From positions 28,263-92,262 of the forward strand of contig NZ_QPII01000018.1 of the NCBI RefSeq assembly GCF_003336675.1: a stretch of DNA of 64,000 nt, written 5' to 3'. The position numbers and the translations under genes were made by a program. Below the pieces are notes generated by a model. That model was not told the origin of the DNA. It saw only the letters and a program-made list of their open reading frames with translations, and did not search any database. Positions 45,923-59,727 of this stretch are shown here, one piece after another (within the stretch, counting starts at the first letter, position 1; each line of letters begins with the position of its first letter). This DNA is from Billgrantia montanilacus. Its GTDB lineage: Bacteria; Pseudomonadota; Gammaproteobacteria; Pseudomonadales; Halomonadaceae.

Positions 45923-48043
45923 TTAACCTTTCTGGTTGATGACGGCTTCTACGATGCTGGAGGGCGCCTCGTCGTACTTCGAGAACTCCATAGTGTAGCT
46001 CGCACGACCCTGGGACTGAGAACGCAGATCGGTTGCGTAACCGAACATCTCGCCCAGCGGCACCGTCGCGCGGATGATCTTGCCGGAGGAAGAGTCATCC
46101 ATGCCCTGCACCAGACCGCGACGACGGTTCAGGTCGCCCATGACGTCACCCATGAATTCCTCGGGGGTCACGACCTCGACCTTCATCACCGGTTCCAGCA
46201 GCACGGCTTTGGCCTTGCGGGCCCCTTCCTTGACAGCCATGGAAGAGGCAACCTTGAACGCGTTCTCGTTCGAGTCCACGTCATGGTAGGAGCCATCGTA
46301 CAGCGTGACCTTGACGTCGATCATCGGGTAACCCGCGATGACGCCGTTCTGCAGCTGCTCAAAGGCCCCTTTCTCGACGGCACCCACGTACTCCTTGGGC
46401 ACCACACCGCCGACGATCTCGGAAGCGAACTTGAAGTGCATGTCTTCGTCTTCGCCCTTGTCCGCCTCGGTCAGCGGCTCGATACGCAGCCAGACGTGGC
46501 CATACTGGCCGCGACCGCCAGACTGACGCACGAACTTGCCTTCCTGCTCAACGCTGCCGCGAATGGTTTCACGGTAGGCGACCTGGGGCTTGCCGATATT
46601 GGCCTCGACCTTGAACTCGCGACGCATGCGGTCGACGATGATATCGAGGTGCAGCTCGCCCATGCCGGAGATGATGGTCTGACCCGTTTCCTCGTCGGTC
46701 TTGACGCGAAACGAGGGGTCTTCCTGGGCCAGCTTGCCCAGTGCGACGCCCATCTTCTCCTGGTCGGTCTTGGTCTTCGGCTCCACGGCCACGGAGATCA
46801 CCGGATCCGGGAACTCCATGCGCTCCAGCACGATCTTGTCGTTCAGATCGCACAGGGTATCGCCCGTGGTGACGTCCTTCAGGCCGATACAGGCAGCGAT
46901 GTCACCAGCCAGAACTTCCTTGATCTCTTCGCGGGAGTTGGCGTGCATCTGCACGATACGACCCACGCGCTCTTTCTTCTGCTTGACCGAGTTGTAGACG
47001 CTGTCGCCGGAGTTCAGCACCCCGGAATAGACGCGGATGAACGTCAGGGTACCGACGAACGGGTCGGTAGCGATCTTGAACGCCAGCGCGGCGAAAGGCG
47101 CACTGTCGTCCGCCTCGCGGGTGGCGATGGTGCCATCCCTGTCGTCGAGTTCACCCTCGATGGCCTTGACCTCGGTGGGTGACGGCATGTATTCGATGAC
47201 GCCATCGAGAACCGCCTGCACGCCCTTGTTCTTGAACGCCGAGCCGCAGGTGACCAGCACGATCTCGTTGGCCAGGGTGCGACGACGCAGGCCGGCCTTG
47301 ATCTCCTCGACGGTCAGCTCGCCACCCTCGAGATACTTGTCCATCAGCTCTTCGGAGGCCTCGGCGGCCGCCTCGACCATCTCTTCGCGGTACTTCTCGG
47401 CGGTCTCCTGAAGCTCGGCAGGAATATCGACGAGGTCATAGCTCATACCCTGGTCGGCTTCATTCCAGACGATGGCCTTCATGGTGATCAGGTCGACGAC
47501 ACCCTTGAATTCTTCCTCGGTGCCCCAGTTGATCTGGATCGGCACGGCATTGGCGCCGAGACGTTCCTTGAGCTGGTCGACCACCATGAAGAAGTCGGCG
47601 CCGGTGCGGTCCATCTTGTTGACGAACACCATGCGCGGGACTTCGTACTTGTTGGCCTGGCGCCAGACGGTCTCGGTCTGGGGCTGAACGCCGGACGAGC
47701 CGCACAGCACCACGACGGCACCGTCGAGTACACGCAGGGAACGCTCGACCTCGATGGTGAAGTCGACGTGTCCCGGCGTGTCGATGATGTTGATGCGGTG
47801 CTCATCGAACTGCTTGTTCATGCCCTGCCAGAAGCAAGTGGTTGCCGCGGAGGTGATGGTGATACCACGCTCCTGCTCCTGCTCCATCCAGTCCATGGTG
47901 GCTGCGCCATCATGGACCTCGCCGACCTTGTGAGACAGGCCGGTATAGAACAGCACGCGCTCGGTCGTGGTGGTCTTGCCGGCATCGACGTGAGCGACGA
48001 TGCCGATATTACGGTAGCGTTTTAGTGGAGTCTTGCGAGCCAC
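45923..48043 (-). CDS. fusA: elongation factor G
   Basis: A 706-residue translocase with the G domain (VAHVDAGKTTTTERVL, DTPGHVDF, NKMDR) and domains II-V; domain IV has the GGRGQYGHVWL region. The start is GTG at 48043, (M)ARKTPLKRYRNIGIVAHVDAG. It lies between rpsG and tuf as in the classical str operon. Confidence 0.98.
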   Translation of the reverse strand: MARKTPLKRYRNIGIVAHVDAGKTTTTERVLFYTGLSHKVGEVHDGAATMDWMEQEQERGITITSAATTCFWQGMNKQFDEHRINIIDTPGHVDFTIEVERSLRVLDGAVVVLCGSSGVQPQTETVWRQANKYEVPRMVFVNKMDRTGADFFMVVDQLKERLGANAVPIQINWGTEEEFKGVVDLITMKAIVWNEADQGMSYDLVDIPAELQETAEKYREEMVEAAAEASEELMDKYLEGGELTVEEIKAGLRRRTLANEIVLVTCGSAFKNKGVQAVLDGVIEYMPSPTEVKAIEGELDDRDGTIATREADDSAPFAALAFKIATDPFVGTLTFIRVYSGVLNSGDSVYNSVKQKKERVGRIVQMHANSREEIKEVLAGDIAACIGLKDVTTGDTLCDLNDKIVLERMEFPDPVISVAVEPKTKTDQEKMGVALGKLAQEDPSFRVKTDEETGQTIISGMGELHLDIIVDRMRREFKVEANIGKPQVAYRETIRGSVEQEGKFVRQSGGRGQYGHVWLRIEPLTEADKGEDEDMHFKFASEIVGGVVPKEYVGAVEKGAFEQLQNGVIAGYPMIDVKVTLYDGSYHDVDSNENAFKVASSMAVKEGARKAKAVLLEPVMKVEVVTPEEFMGDVMGDLNRRRGLVQGMDDSSSGKIIRATVPLGEMFGYATDLRSQSQGRASYTMEFSKYDEAPSSIVEAVINQKG

Positions 48044-48088
48044 GGTGGAACTCCCCGTTGGTTGGCGATGCGATTAGAAGCGACGCAC

Positions 48089-48559
48089 TTAGAAGCGGTA
48101 GTGCGAGAACGCCTTGTTGGCCTCGGCCATGCGATGCACGTCTTCACGCTTCTTGACCGCGGAGCCCTTGCCCTCGGCGGCATCGAGCATCTCGCCAGCG
48201 AGACGCTGCACCATGGTCTTCTCGCCGCGCTTGCGCGCCGCATCCACCAGCCAACGCATGGCCAGCGCCTGGCGGCGCGAGGGGCGGACTTCTACCGGAA
48301 CCTGATAGGTCGCACCGCCAACGCGGCGTGACTTGACCTCGACCATGGGCTGGATGGCTTCCAGCGCACGATCGAAGATCTCCAGCGGCTCTTCCTTGCT
48401 ACGCTCGGCAACCTTGTCCAGCGCACCGTAGACGATGTGCTCGGCCACGGACTTCTTGCCGCTGTACATCAGGTGGTTCATGAACTTCGCCAGGCGCTCA
48501 CTTCCGAACTTGGGATCCGGCAGGATTTCGCGCTTGGCTACTACTCTTCTTCTAGGCAT
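48089..48559 (-). CDS. rpsG: 30S ribosomal protein S7
   Basis: A 156-residue S7, starting MPRRRVVAKREILPDPKFGSE, with the beta-hairpin region GGATYQVPVEVRPSRRQALAMRWL. It organises the 30S head and in E. coli represses the str operon from the rpsL-rpsG gap, which here is 124 bases. The ATG at 48559 is chosen from the conserved N-terminus; the frame extends 11 codons further. Confidence 0.98.
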   Translation of the reverse strand: MPRRRVVAKREILPDPKFGSERLAKFMNHLMYSGKKSVAEHIVYGALDKVAERSKEEPLEIFDRALEAIQPMVEVKSRRVGGATYQVPVEVRPSRRQALAMRWLVDAARKRGEKTMVQRLAGEMLDAAEGKGSAVKKREDVHRMAEANKAFSHYRF

Positions 48560-48683
48560 GACAAGCCCTCTATCGAAGGGTCTTTCAGGCAAACCCGGAA
48601 CTCTCGCACGCTCTTTTCGAACTCGCGACGCCCGGCCTTACTCTTATCAGACCGAATTGATTCTGGATGCGTACCGAGGCCGA

Positions 48684-49058
48684 TCAGGACTTCGGACGCT
48701 TGGTGCCGTACTTGGAACGGCCCTGCTTACGGTTCTGCACGCCGGAGGTATCGAGGGCGCCGCGAACGGTGTGATAGCGCACACCCGGCAAATCCTTGAC
48801 ACGACCGCCGCGGATCAGCACCACAGAGTGCTCCTGGAGGTTGTGACCCTCACCGCCGATGTAGGACGACACTTCGAACCCGTTGGTCAGGCGCACGCGG
48901 CAGACCTTACGCAGGGCCGAGTTCGGCTTCTTCGGGGTGGTGGTGTAGACGCGGGTGCAAACACCGCGCTTCTGCGGACAGGCCTGCAGCGCCGGCACGT
49001 CGCTCTTGGCGGCGGGGCGCTTGCGCGGCTTGCGCACGAGCTGATTGATCGTTGCCAT
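48684..49058 (-). CDS. rpsL: 30S ribosomal protein S12
   Basis: A 124-residue S12, starting MATINQLVRKPRKRPAAKSDVP. The decoding loop reads TTTPKKPNSALRK and the second loop GGRVKDLPGVRYH, so the lysines that mutate to streptomycin resistance are wild type. First gene of the str operon, with its own promoter just upstream. Confidence 0.98.
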   Translation of the reverse strand: MATINQLVRKPRKRPAAKSDVPALQACPQKRGVCTRVYTTTPKKPNSALRKVCRVRLTNGFEVSSYIGGEGHNLQEHSVVLIRGGRVKDLPGVRYHTVRGALDTSGVQNRKQGRSKYGTKRPKS

Positions 49059-49135
49059 GTTGTGTAGCTGACTCCAATGGTTGCCTTGCCTTTCAGCGGG
49101 CGCGGGCACACCCACCCCACTGTTAAAGGCTGCGC

Positions 49136-49165
49136 ATTCTAATGTCTAGCGGGGTCGGGCGTCAA
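49136..49165 (-). promoter_or_regulatory. sigma70 promoter of the str operon
   Basis: On the minus strand, TTGACG, 18 bases, TAGAAT, giving a leader of about 70 bases before rpsL. The -35 lies in the 3' arm of the hairpin after rpoC. Confidence 0.72.
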
Positions 49166-49196
49166 GCCGGGAGCACCGCTCACGGCCTGACGCCCT
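49158..49196 (-). terminator. hairpin after rpoC overlapping the str promoter
   Basis: GGGCGTCA pairs with TGACGCCC, extended by GGC/GCC, 11 bases after the rpoC stop. No T run follows, so termination may be weak or rho-dependent. Confidence 0.45.
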
Positions 49197-49206
49197 CGCA
49201 CGCCGT

Positions 49207-53427
<4,221 letters not shown>

Positions 53428-53438
53428 GGAGTCGGCTC

Positions 53439-56400
53439 CTAGCTCTCTAACTCGATATCGATGCCCAGCGAACGGATTTCCTTAACGAGAACGTTGAAGG
53501 ATTCCGGCATGCCGGCATGCATGGTGTGGTCGCCGTCCACAATGCTCTTGTACATCTTGGTGCGACCTTCCACGTCGTCGGATTTCACCGTCAGCATCTC
53601 CTGGAGGGTGTAGGCGGCACCGTAGGCTTCCAGCGCCCAGACCTCCATCTCCCCGAAGCGCTGGCCACCGAACTGCGCCTTGCCGCCCAGTGGCTGCTGG
53701 GTGACGAGCGAGTAGGAGCCGGTGGAACGCGCGTGCATCTTGTCGTCGACCAGGTGGTTGAGCTTCAGCATGTACATGTAGCCCACCGTGACCGGCCGGT
53801 CGAAGGCGTCACCGGTGCGGCCGTCGTACAGGGCCATCTGGCCGGAGTCCGGCAAGTCGGCCAGGCGCAGGAGATGCTTGATCTCGCCTTCGGCAGCACC
53901 ATCGAACACCGGCGATGCCATCGGTACGCCCTTGCGCAGGTTCTTGGCCAGGGCGATCACCTCATCGTCGCTGAGGGTGTCGAGGTCCTCGATCCGGGTG
54001 CCAGTGGTCGAATTGTAGACCTGGTCCAGGAACTCGCGGATCTCGGCAACCTGCTGGTCACGGGCGTCGCGCAACATGGCATCGATCTTGACCCCCAGCC
54101 CCTGGGCCGCGAGGCCAAGGTGGGTCTCGAGGATCTGACCGACGTTCATGCGTGACGGTACGCCCAGCGGGTTGAGCACGACGTCCACCGACACACCGTT
54201 GTCGTCGAAGGGCATGTCCTCGACCGGCATGATGGCGGAGATGACACCCTTGTTACCGTGACGGCCGGCCATCTTGTCACCCGGCTGGATGCGACGCTTG
54301 ACCGCCATGTAGACCTTGACGATCTTCAGTACGCCCGGCGCCAGATCATCGCCCTGGGTGAGCTTGCGCTTCTTGTCCTCGAAGCGCTCCTCCATTTCCT
54401 TGCGACGGTTCTCCAGCTGCTCGTCGGCCTGGGCCAGCAGCTCGTTGAGGGACTCCTCCTGCAGGCGCAGCTTGAACCACTGCTGGCGCGGCAGCTCCTC
54501 CAGGTAGCTCTCGGAGAGCACATCGCCCTTCTTGAGCTTGGGCCCGCCATGCACCACCTCGCCATTCAGGGTGCGCTTGAGGCGCTCGAAGGTGGCGTCC
54601 TCGGCGATGCGGTAGGTCTCCTGCAGGTCCTTGCGCACCTCGTCGAGCTGCATCTGCTCGATGGCCAGTGCACGGGAATCCTTCTCCACGCCGTCGCGGG
54701 TGAAGACCTGGACGTCGATGACCGTACCCTTCATGCCGGTCGGCGCACGCAGCGAGGTGTCCTTCACGTCGGAGGCCTTCTCGCCGAAGATCGCCCGCAG
54801 CAGCTTCTCTTCCGGCGTCAGCTGGGTCTCGCCCTTGGGCGTGACCTTGCCCACCAGGATGTCGCCCGGGCCGACTTCGGCACCGATGTAGACCACGCCC
54901 GCCTCGTCCAGCTTGGAGAGCGCCGACTCACCCACGTTGGGGATGTCGGAGGTGATCTCCTCCGGCCCCAGCTTGGTGTCGCGGGACACACAGGTCAGTT
55001 CCTGGATGTGGATGGTGGTGAAACGGTCTTCCTGCACCACCCGCTCCGAGAGCAGGATCGAGTCCTCGAAGTTGTAGCCGTTCCAGGGCATGAAAGCGAT
55101 GCGCATGTTCTGGCCCAGGGCCAGATCGCCCATGTCGACGGAGGGGCCGTCGGCCAGGATGTCACCGCGGGCCACGGTATCGCCGGGACGCACGATGGGG
55201 CGCTGGTTCATGCAGGTATTCTGGTTGGAGCGCACGTACTTTGTGAGGTTGTAGATATCGACGCCGGCCTCGCCGCCGATGATCTCGTCCTCATTGATAC
55301 GCACCACGATCCGCCGGGCATCGACCGAGTCGATCACGCCACCGCGACGCGCCACGGCACAGACGCCGGAATCGCGAGCCACGAAACGCTCCATGCCGGT
55401 ACCCACCAGCGGCTTCTCGGCACGCAGCGTCGGCACCGCCTGACGCTGCATGTTCGAGCCCATCAGAGCGCGGTTGGCATCGTCGTGCTCGAGGAACGGA
55501 ATCAGCGCCGCGGCCACGGAGACCACCTGGCGCGGAGAGACGTCCATCAGCGTCACCTGCTCGGGACGCATGAAGGTGGTCTCGCCCTTGTGGCGTACCT
55601 GGACCAGGTCGTCGTCCAGCTTGTTGGACTCGTCCACGGCTGCCGAGGCCTGAGCGATGACGTAATCGCCCTCTTCGATGGCCGAGAGATGCACCACCTC
55701 GTCGGTCACCTGGCGATCCACCACCTTGCGGTACGGCGTCTCGAGGAAACCGTAGCTGTTGGTGTGGCTGTAGGTGGCCAGCGAGTTGATCAGGCCGATG
55801 TTCGGCCCTTCCGGCGTCTCGATGGGGCAGAGGCGGCCGTAGTGCGTGGCGTGAACGTCGCGCACCTCGAAGCCGGCCCGCTCACGGGTCAGGCCGCCCG
55901 GCCCAAGCGCGGAGACGCGGCGCTTGTGGGTGACCTCGGAGAGCGGGTTGTTCTGGTCCATGAACTGCGAGAGCTGGCTGGAACCGAAGAACTCCTTGAC
56001 CGCCGCGGCGACGGGCTTGGCGTTGATCAGGTCCTGCGGCATCAGGCCTTCGCTCTCCGCCATGGAGAGGCGCTCCTTGACCGCACGCTCGACGCGCACC
56101 AGCCCCACGCGGAACTGGTTCTCGGCCATCTCGCCGACGCAGCGAATGCGACGGTTGCCCAGGTGATCGATATCGTCGACTTCACCGAAGCCGTTACGGA
56201 TATAGATCAGCTCCTTGAGCACATCGAGAATGTCGCGGTTGTCGAGCACGCCGGAGCCGGTGTCGCCCTCACGACGCAAGCGGCGGTTGAACTTCATGCG
56301 ACCGACGCCGGAGAGGTCGTAGCGGTCCTCGGTGAAGAACAGGTTGTGGAACAGGGTCTCGGCGGCTTCCTTGGTGGGCGGCTCGCCGGGACGCATCATG

Positions 56401-57518
56401 CGGTAGATCTCGACCAGCGCCTCGAGCTGGGAACCGGTGGTATCCAGACGCAGCGTGTCGGAGATGAAGGAACCGCAGTCGAGATCGTTGGTGTAGAGCG
56501 TCTCGATGGTGGTGATGCCGGCCTGGCCGAGCTTCTCGAGCAGCTCAGGCGTAATCACGGTATTGCAGGGGCAGATCAACTCACCGGTGCTGGAATCGAC
56601 CTGATCGCGAGCCAGCGTCTTGCCGAACAGGTAGTCCATCGGCACGTCAAGGCGCTGCAGCCCCGATTTCTCCAGCTGACGGATATGCTTCTGGGTGATG
56701 CGCCGGCCTTCCTCGACGATGAGGTTGCCCTCGCCGTCCTTGATGTCGAAGGTGGCGGTCTCGCCGCGCAGGCGCGACGGTACCAGCTCCACAGAGAAAC
56801 CACCTTTCTCAATGTGGAAGGTGCTGGTCTCGAAGAACTCGTCGAGGACCTCCTCGGCGGTCAACCCCAGGGCGCGCAGCAGCACGGTCGCCGGCAGCTT
56901 GCGGCGACGGTCGATACGCACGAAGACGTTGTCCTTGGGGTCGAACTCGAAGTCGAGCCACGAGCCGCGGTAAGGAATCACGCGGGCAGAGTAGAGCAGT
57001 TTGCCGGATGAGTGGCTCTTGCCCTTGTCATGGTCGAAGAACACGCCGGGAGAGCGATGCAGCTGGGAGACGATGACCCGCTCGGTACCGTTCACGACGA
57101 AGGTCCCGTTCTCGGTCATCAGGGGGATTTCCCCCATGTAGACTTCCTGCTCCTTGATGTCCTTGATGGCCTTGTTCGAGGAGTCCCGATCGTAGATGAT
57201 CAGGCGAACCTTGACCCTCAGGGGCGCCGAGTAGGTAACGCCACGCAGCTGGCACTCCTTGACATCAAAGGCCGGCGTGCCGAAACGATAGCTGACATAC
57301 TCGAGCGCAGCGTTGCCGGAGAAGCTCTCGATCGGGAACACGGACTTGAAGGCCGCGTGAAGCCCGGTCTCAAGGCGCTCATCGGCCGAGCGGTCCTGCT
57401 GGAGGAAGTCGTAATAGGAATCAAGCTGGATCGCCAGCAGGTAGGGCACATCCATCACTTGGGGCAGTTTGCCGAAATCCTTGCGGATGCGTTTTTTCTC
57501 AGTGTATGAGTAAGCCAT
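53439..57518 (-). CDS. rpoB: RNA polymerase beta subunit
   Basis: A 1359-residue beta subunit (E. coli 1342). The rifampicin region [24 protein letters not shown]...[12 protein letters not shown] looks wild type. The C-terminal [11 protein letters not shown] and [26 protein letters not shown]-type segments are present. The gene follows rplL after a 235-base region with an attenuator and a long hairpin. Confidence 0.99.
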   Translation of the reverse strand: [1359 protein letters not shown]

Positions 57519-57597
57519 CTGTATTCCCCAGCTTGTTCACCATGGGTGACCGATGCGTGGTCGGCGCCACCCGACGGGCTCGACCCCGTCAGGCGCT

Positions 57598-57631
57598 GAC
57601 GGCAAGCTACTCAGGTGGGTAGCTCGCCGTC
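57598..57631 (-). promoter_or_regulatory. 13-bp hairpin in the rplL-rpoB gap, candidate RNase III site
   Basis: On the minus strand, GACGGCGAGCTAC pairs with GTAGCTTGCCGTC with one G-U and an 8-base loop, downstream of the attenuator and 80 bases before rpoB. E. coli cleaves its rplL-rpoB mRNA at such a helix with RNase III; here it is inference. Confidence 0.5.
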
Positions 57632-57676
57632 GGGATTCTTCTAGCAGCGCTGCAACGGCAGGCGGCTAGTGCAACA

Positions 57677-57712
57677 GAAAAAGGCCGGCAGCGGGAGGGC
57701 CCGCCACCAGCC
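57677..57712 (-). terminator. attenuator between rplL and rpoB
   Basis: On the minus strand, GGCTGGTGGCGGG pairs with CCCGCTGCCGGCC (three G-U pairs) around a 4-base loop, followed by five T residues. It lies 42 bases after the rplL stop and would lower rpoBC expression relative to L7/L12. Confidence 0.75.
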
Positions 57713-57753
57713 GTGGAAGCTTACGCAGCGCGTGAAGCCATGGGGCACAAGGA

Positions 57754-58122
57754 TTACTTGAGCTCCACGCTCGCGCCGGCTTCTTCCAGCTTCTTCTTTG
57801 CCGCTTCGGCGTCGTCCTTGGACAGCCCTTCCTTGATGGTCGCCGGAGCGCCGTCGACGGCACCCTTGGCTTCCTTCAGGCCCAGGCCGGTCAGTTCGCG
57901 AACCGCCTTGATCACGTTGACTTTCTTTTCGCCAGCGCTGGTCAGGACCAGGTCGAACTCGGTCTGCTCTTCGGCAACTTCGCCAGCGGCAGCCGGGCCA
58001 GCCATCACGGCGGCGGCGGCAGAAACGCCAAACTTCTCTTCCATCGCTTCGATCAGCTCGACGACTTCCATGACGGACATGTCGGCGACGGCGTTGATGA
58101 TGTCTTCTTTGGTCAGTGCCAT
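57754..58122 (-). CDS. rplL: 50S ribosomal protein L7/L12
   Basis: A 122-residue L12, MALTKEDIINAVADMSVMEVVELIEAMEEKFGV, with an Ala-rich hinge and the factor-binding C-terminal domain ELTGLGLKEAKGAVDGAPATIKEG. It is present in several copies per ribosome, which fits the attenuator downstream. It follows rplJ by 89 bases. Confidence 0.98.
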   Translation of the reverse strand: MALTKEDIINAVADMSVMEVVELIEAMEEKFGVSAAAAVMAGPAAAGEVAEEQTEFDLVLTSAGEKKVNVIKAVRELTGLGLKEAKGAVDGAPATIKEGLSKDDAEAAKKKLEEAGASVELK

Positions 58123-58211
58123 TTTGGTCTTCCTAACTTTGCGGGAGCCTCGGCGCGCCGAGCGCTCGTCTATTCAGAGTTCGATTCAGGCTACAGGAAC
58201 GAGTTCGCCGA

Positions 58212-58715
58212 TCAGGCGGCTTCTTCCTGCTTCTGGTCGCGCAGGGCGGCCAGGGTACGAACCAGCTTGCCGGCGGATGCTTCCTTCATGACGGACATCA
58301 GCTTGGCGATGGCCTCGTCATAAGTCGGCAGCGTTGCCAATCGGTCGATGTCGCTTGCCGGAATCAGCTCGCCTTCGTAGGCCAGCGCCTTCACTTCAAA
58401 GTTCTGATCCTGCTTGGAAAACTCCTTGAACAGGCGGGCAGCAGCGCCCGGATGTTCAGTGGAGAACGCCAGCAGTGTCGGACCGATGAAGCTCTCGTTC
58501 AGGCATTCCCACTGGGTGCCTGAGAGGGCGCGGCGTGCCAGGGTGTTGCGGACAACACGGATCTGCACGCCATTCTCGCGGGCCTGCTTGCGCAGGTCGG
58601 TCATCTTCTCGACCGTGACACCACGAGAATCGGCAACTACGACGGAGAGTGCGCCCTTGGCCGCTTCACTGACCTCGGCAACGATCGCCTTCTTGCCTTC
58701 GAGTGCTAGTGGCAC
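58212..58715 (-). CDS. rplJ: 50S ribosomal protein L10
   Basis: A 167-residue L10 that anchors L12 dimers in the stalk. Its sequence includes KKAIVAEVSEAAKGALSVVVADSRGVTVEKMT and LVRTLAALRDQKQEEAA at the C-terminus. The start is GTG at 58715, (M)PLALEGKKAIV, with GGAG eight bases upstream. The open frame runs much further upstream through the leader, but that part does not look like protein. Confidence 0.97.
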   Translation of the reverse strand: MPLALEGKKAIVAEVSEAAKGALSVVVADSRGVTVEKMTDLRKQARENGVQIRVVRNTLARRALSGTQWECLNESFIGPTLLAFSTEHPGAAARLFKEFSKQDQNFEVKALAYEGELIPASDIDRLATLPTYDEAIAKLMSVMKEASAGKLVRTLAALRDQKQEEAA

Positions 58716-59032
58716 AGTGATCACTCCTTCGTGCCGGAACCTCGCAGTGCGGGCTCCGGGGGTTACCATCTCTTCCCTAGGCCGCCTTGCGACGGATGCG
58801 GGAAGTCCCGGGTGATGGTGCTCACCAGCGATCTGGCGGCCACACCATCTGCGCAGGCACCCCATGCCGGGGACATTAAGCCGCCACTCGAGAGCGGCGG
58901 CGCCTGCGGTCTTTGACGGCGCCCCTCGCACCCTGCCTGGCAAGGTGCCCGGGGACCGCAAAGTTCTTGCAAACTACTTCTTGCTGCGCGCTGCCGACAC
59001 CAATACCCGGCAGCGGACGACTCTCACCCCGG
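58716..59032 (-). promoter_or_regulatory. rplJL leader, candidate L10 autoregulatory region
   Basis: A 317-base gap between rplA and rplJ without a convincing gene. It is rich in potential stems, for example GCCGCC/GGCGGC around 58890-58910. The size and position match the E. coli L10 leader, where L10-L12 binds and represses translation. I found no clear promoter in it. Confidence 0.55.
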
Positions 59033-59725
59033 TTACACCAGTGCGGAGTGGTCGAGGGTCAGGCCCGGGCCCATGGTAGTGGACAGGGTGACCTTCTTTA
59101 AGTAGATACCCTTGGACGTGCTCGGCTTGAGACGCTTGAGGTCGGCGACCAGCGCTTCCAGGTTGCCCTGGATGGCGGCTGCATCGAAGTCGACCTTGCC
59201 CAGAGTAGTATGGATGATGCCGTTCTTGTCGGTACGGAAACGCACCTGGCCAGCCTTGGCGTTCTTGACTGCAGTTGCCACGTCAGGCGTCACGGTGCCG
59301 ACCTTGGGGTTCGGCATCAGGCCGCGCGGACCGAGGATCTGGCCCAGCTGACCGACGACGCGCATGGCGTCCGGCGAAGCGATGACCACATCGAAGTTGA
59401 GCTGGCCTTTCTTGACCTGCTCGGCCAGGTCGTCCATGCCGACGATATCGGCACCGGCTTCCTTGGCGGCTTCGGCGTTAGCACCCTGGGTAAACACGGC
59501 GACGCGAACGTCCTTGCCGGTACCGTTGGGCATCACGGTGGCACCACGCACGACCTGGTCGGATTTGCGCGGATCGACGCCCAGATTGATGGCGACGTCG
59601 AGAGACTCCTTGAACTTGACGGTGGACAGCTCATTGAGCAGCGCCACGGCCTCTTCCAGAGAGTACGCCTTGGCCGGGTCGACCTTTTCGCGAATTGTCT
59701 GGGCGCGCTTGGACAGTTTAGCCAT
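59033..59725 (-). CDS. rplA: 50S ribosomal protein L1
   Basis: A 230-residue L1, starting MAKLSKRAQTIREKVDPAKAYSLEEAV, with MPNPKVGTVTPDVATAV in the hinge and second domain. It shapes the E-site stalk and in E. coli represses rplKA. It starts two bases after the rplK stop. Confidence 0.98.
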   Translation of the reverse strand: MAKLSKRAQTIREKVDPAKAYSLEEAVALLNELSTVKFKESLDVAINLGVDPRKSDQVVRGATVMPNGTGKDVRVAVFTQGANAEAAKEAGADIVGMDDLAEQVKKGQLNFDVVIASPDAMRVVGQLGQILGPRGLMPNPKVGTVTPDVATAVKNAKAGQVRFRTDKNGIIHTTLGKVDFDAAAIQGNLEALVADLKRLKPSTSKGIYLKKVTLSTTMGPGLTLDHSALV

Positions 59726-59727
59726 GA

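Noticed and set aside
58716..58961. N-terminal extension of L10 by 82 residues
   Set aside because: The extension lacks L10 similarity. The GTG at 58715 has a good ribosome site, and the region matches the position of the regulatory leader.
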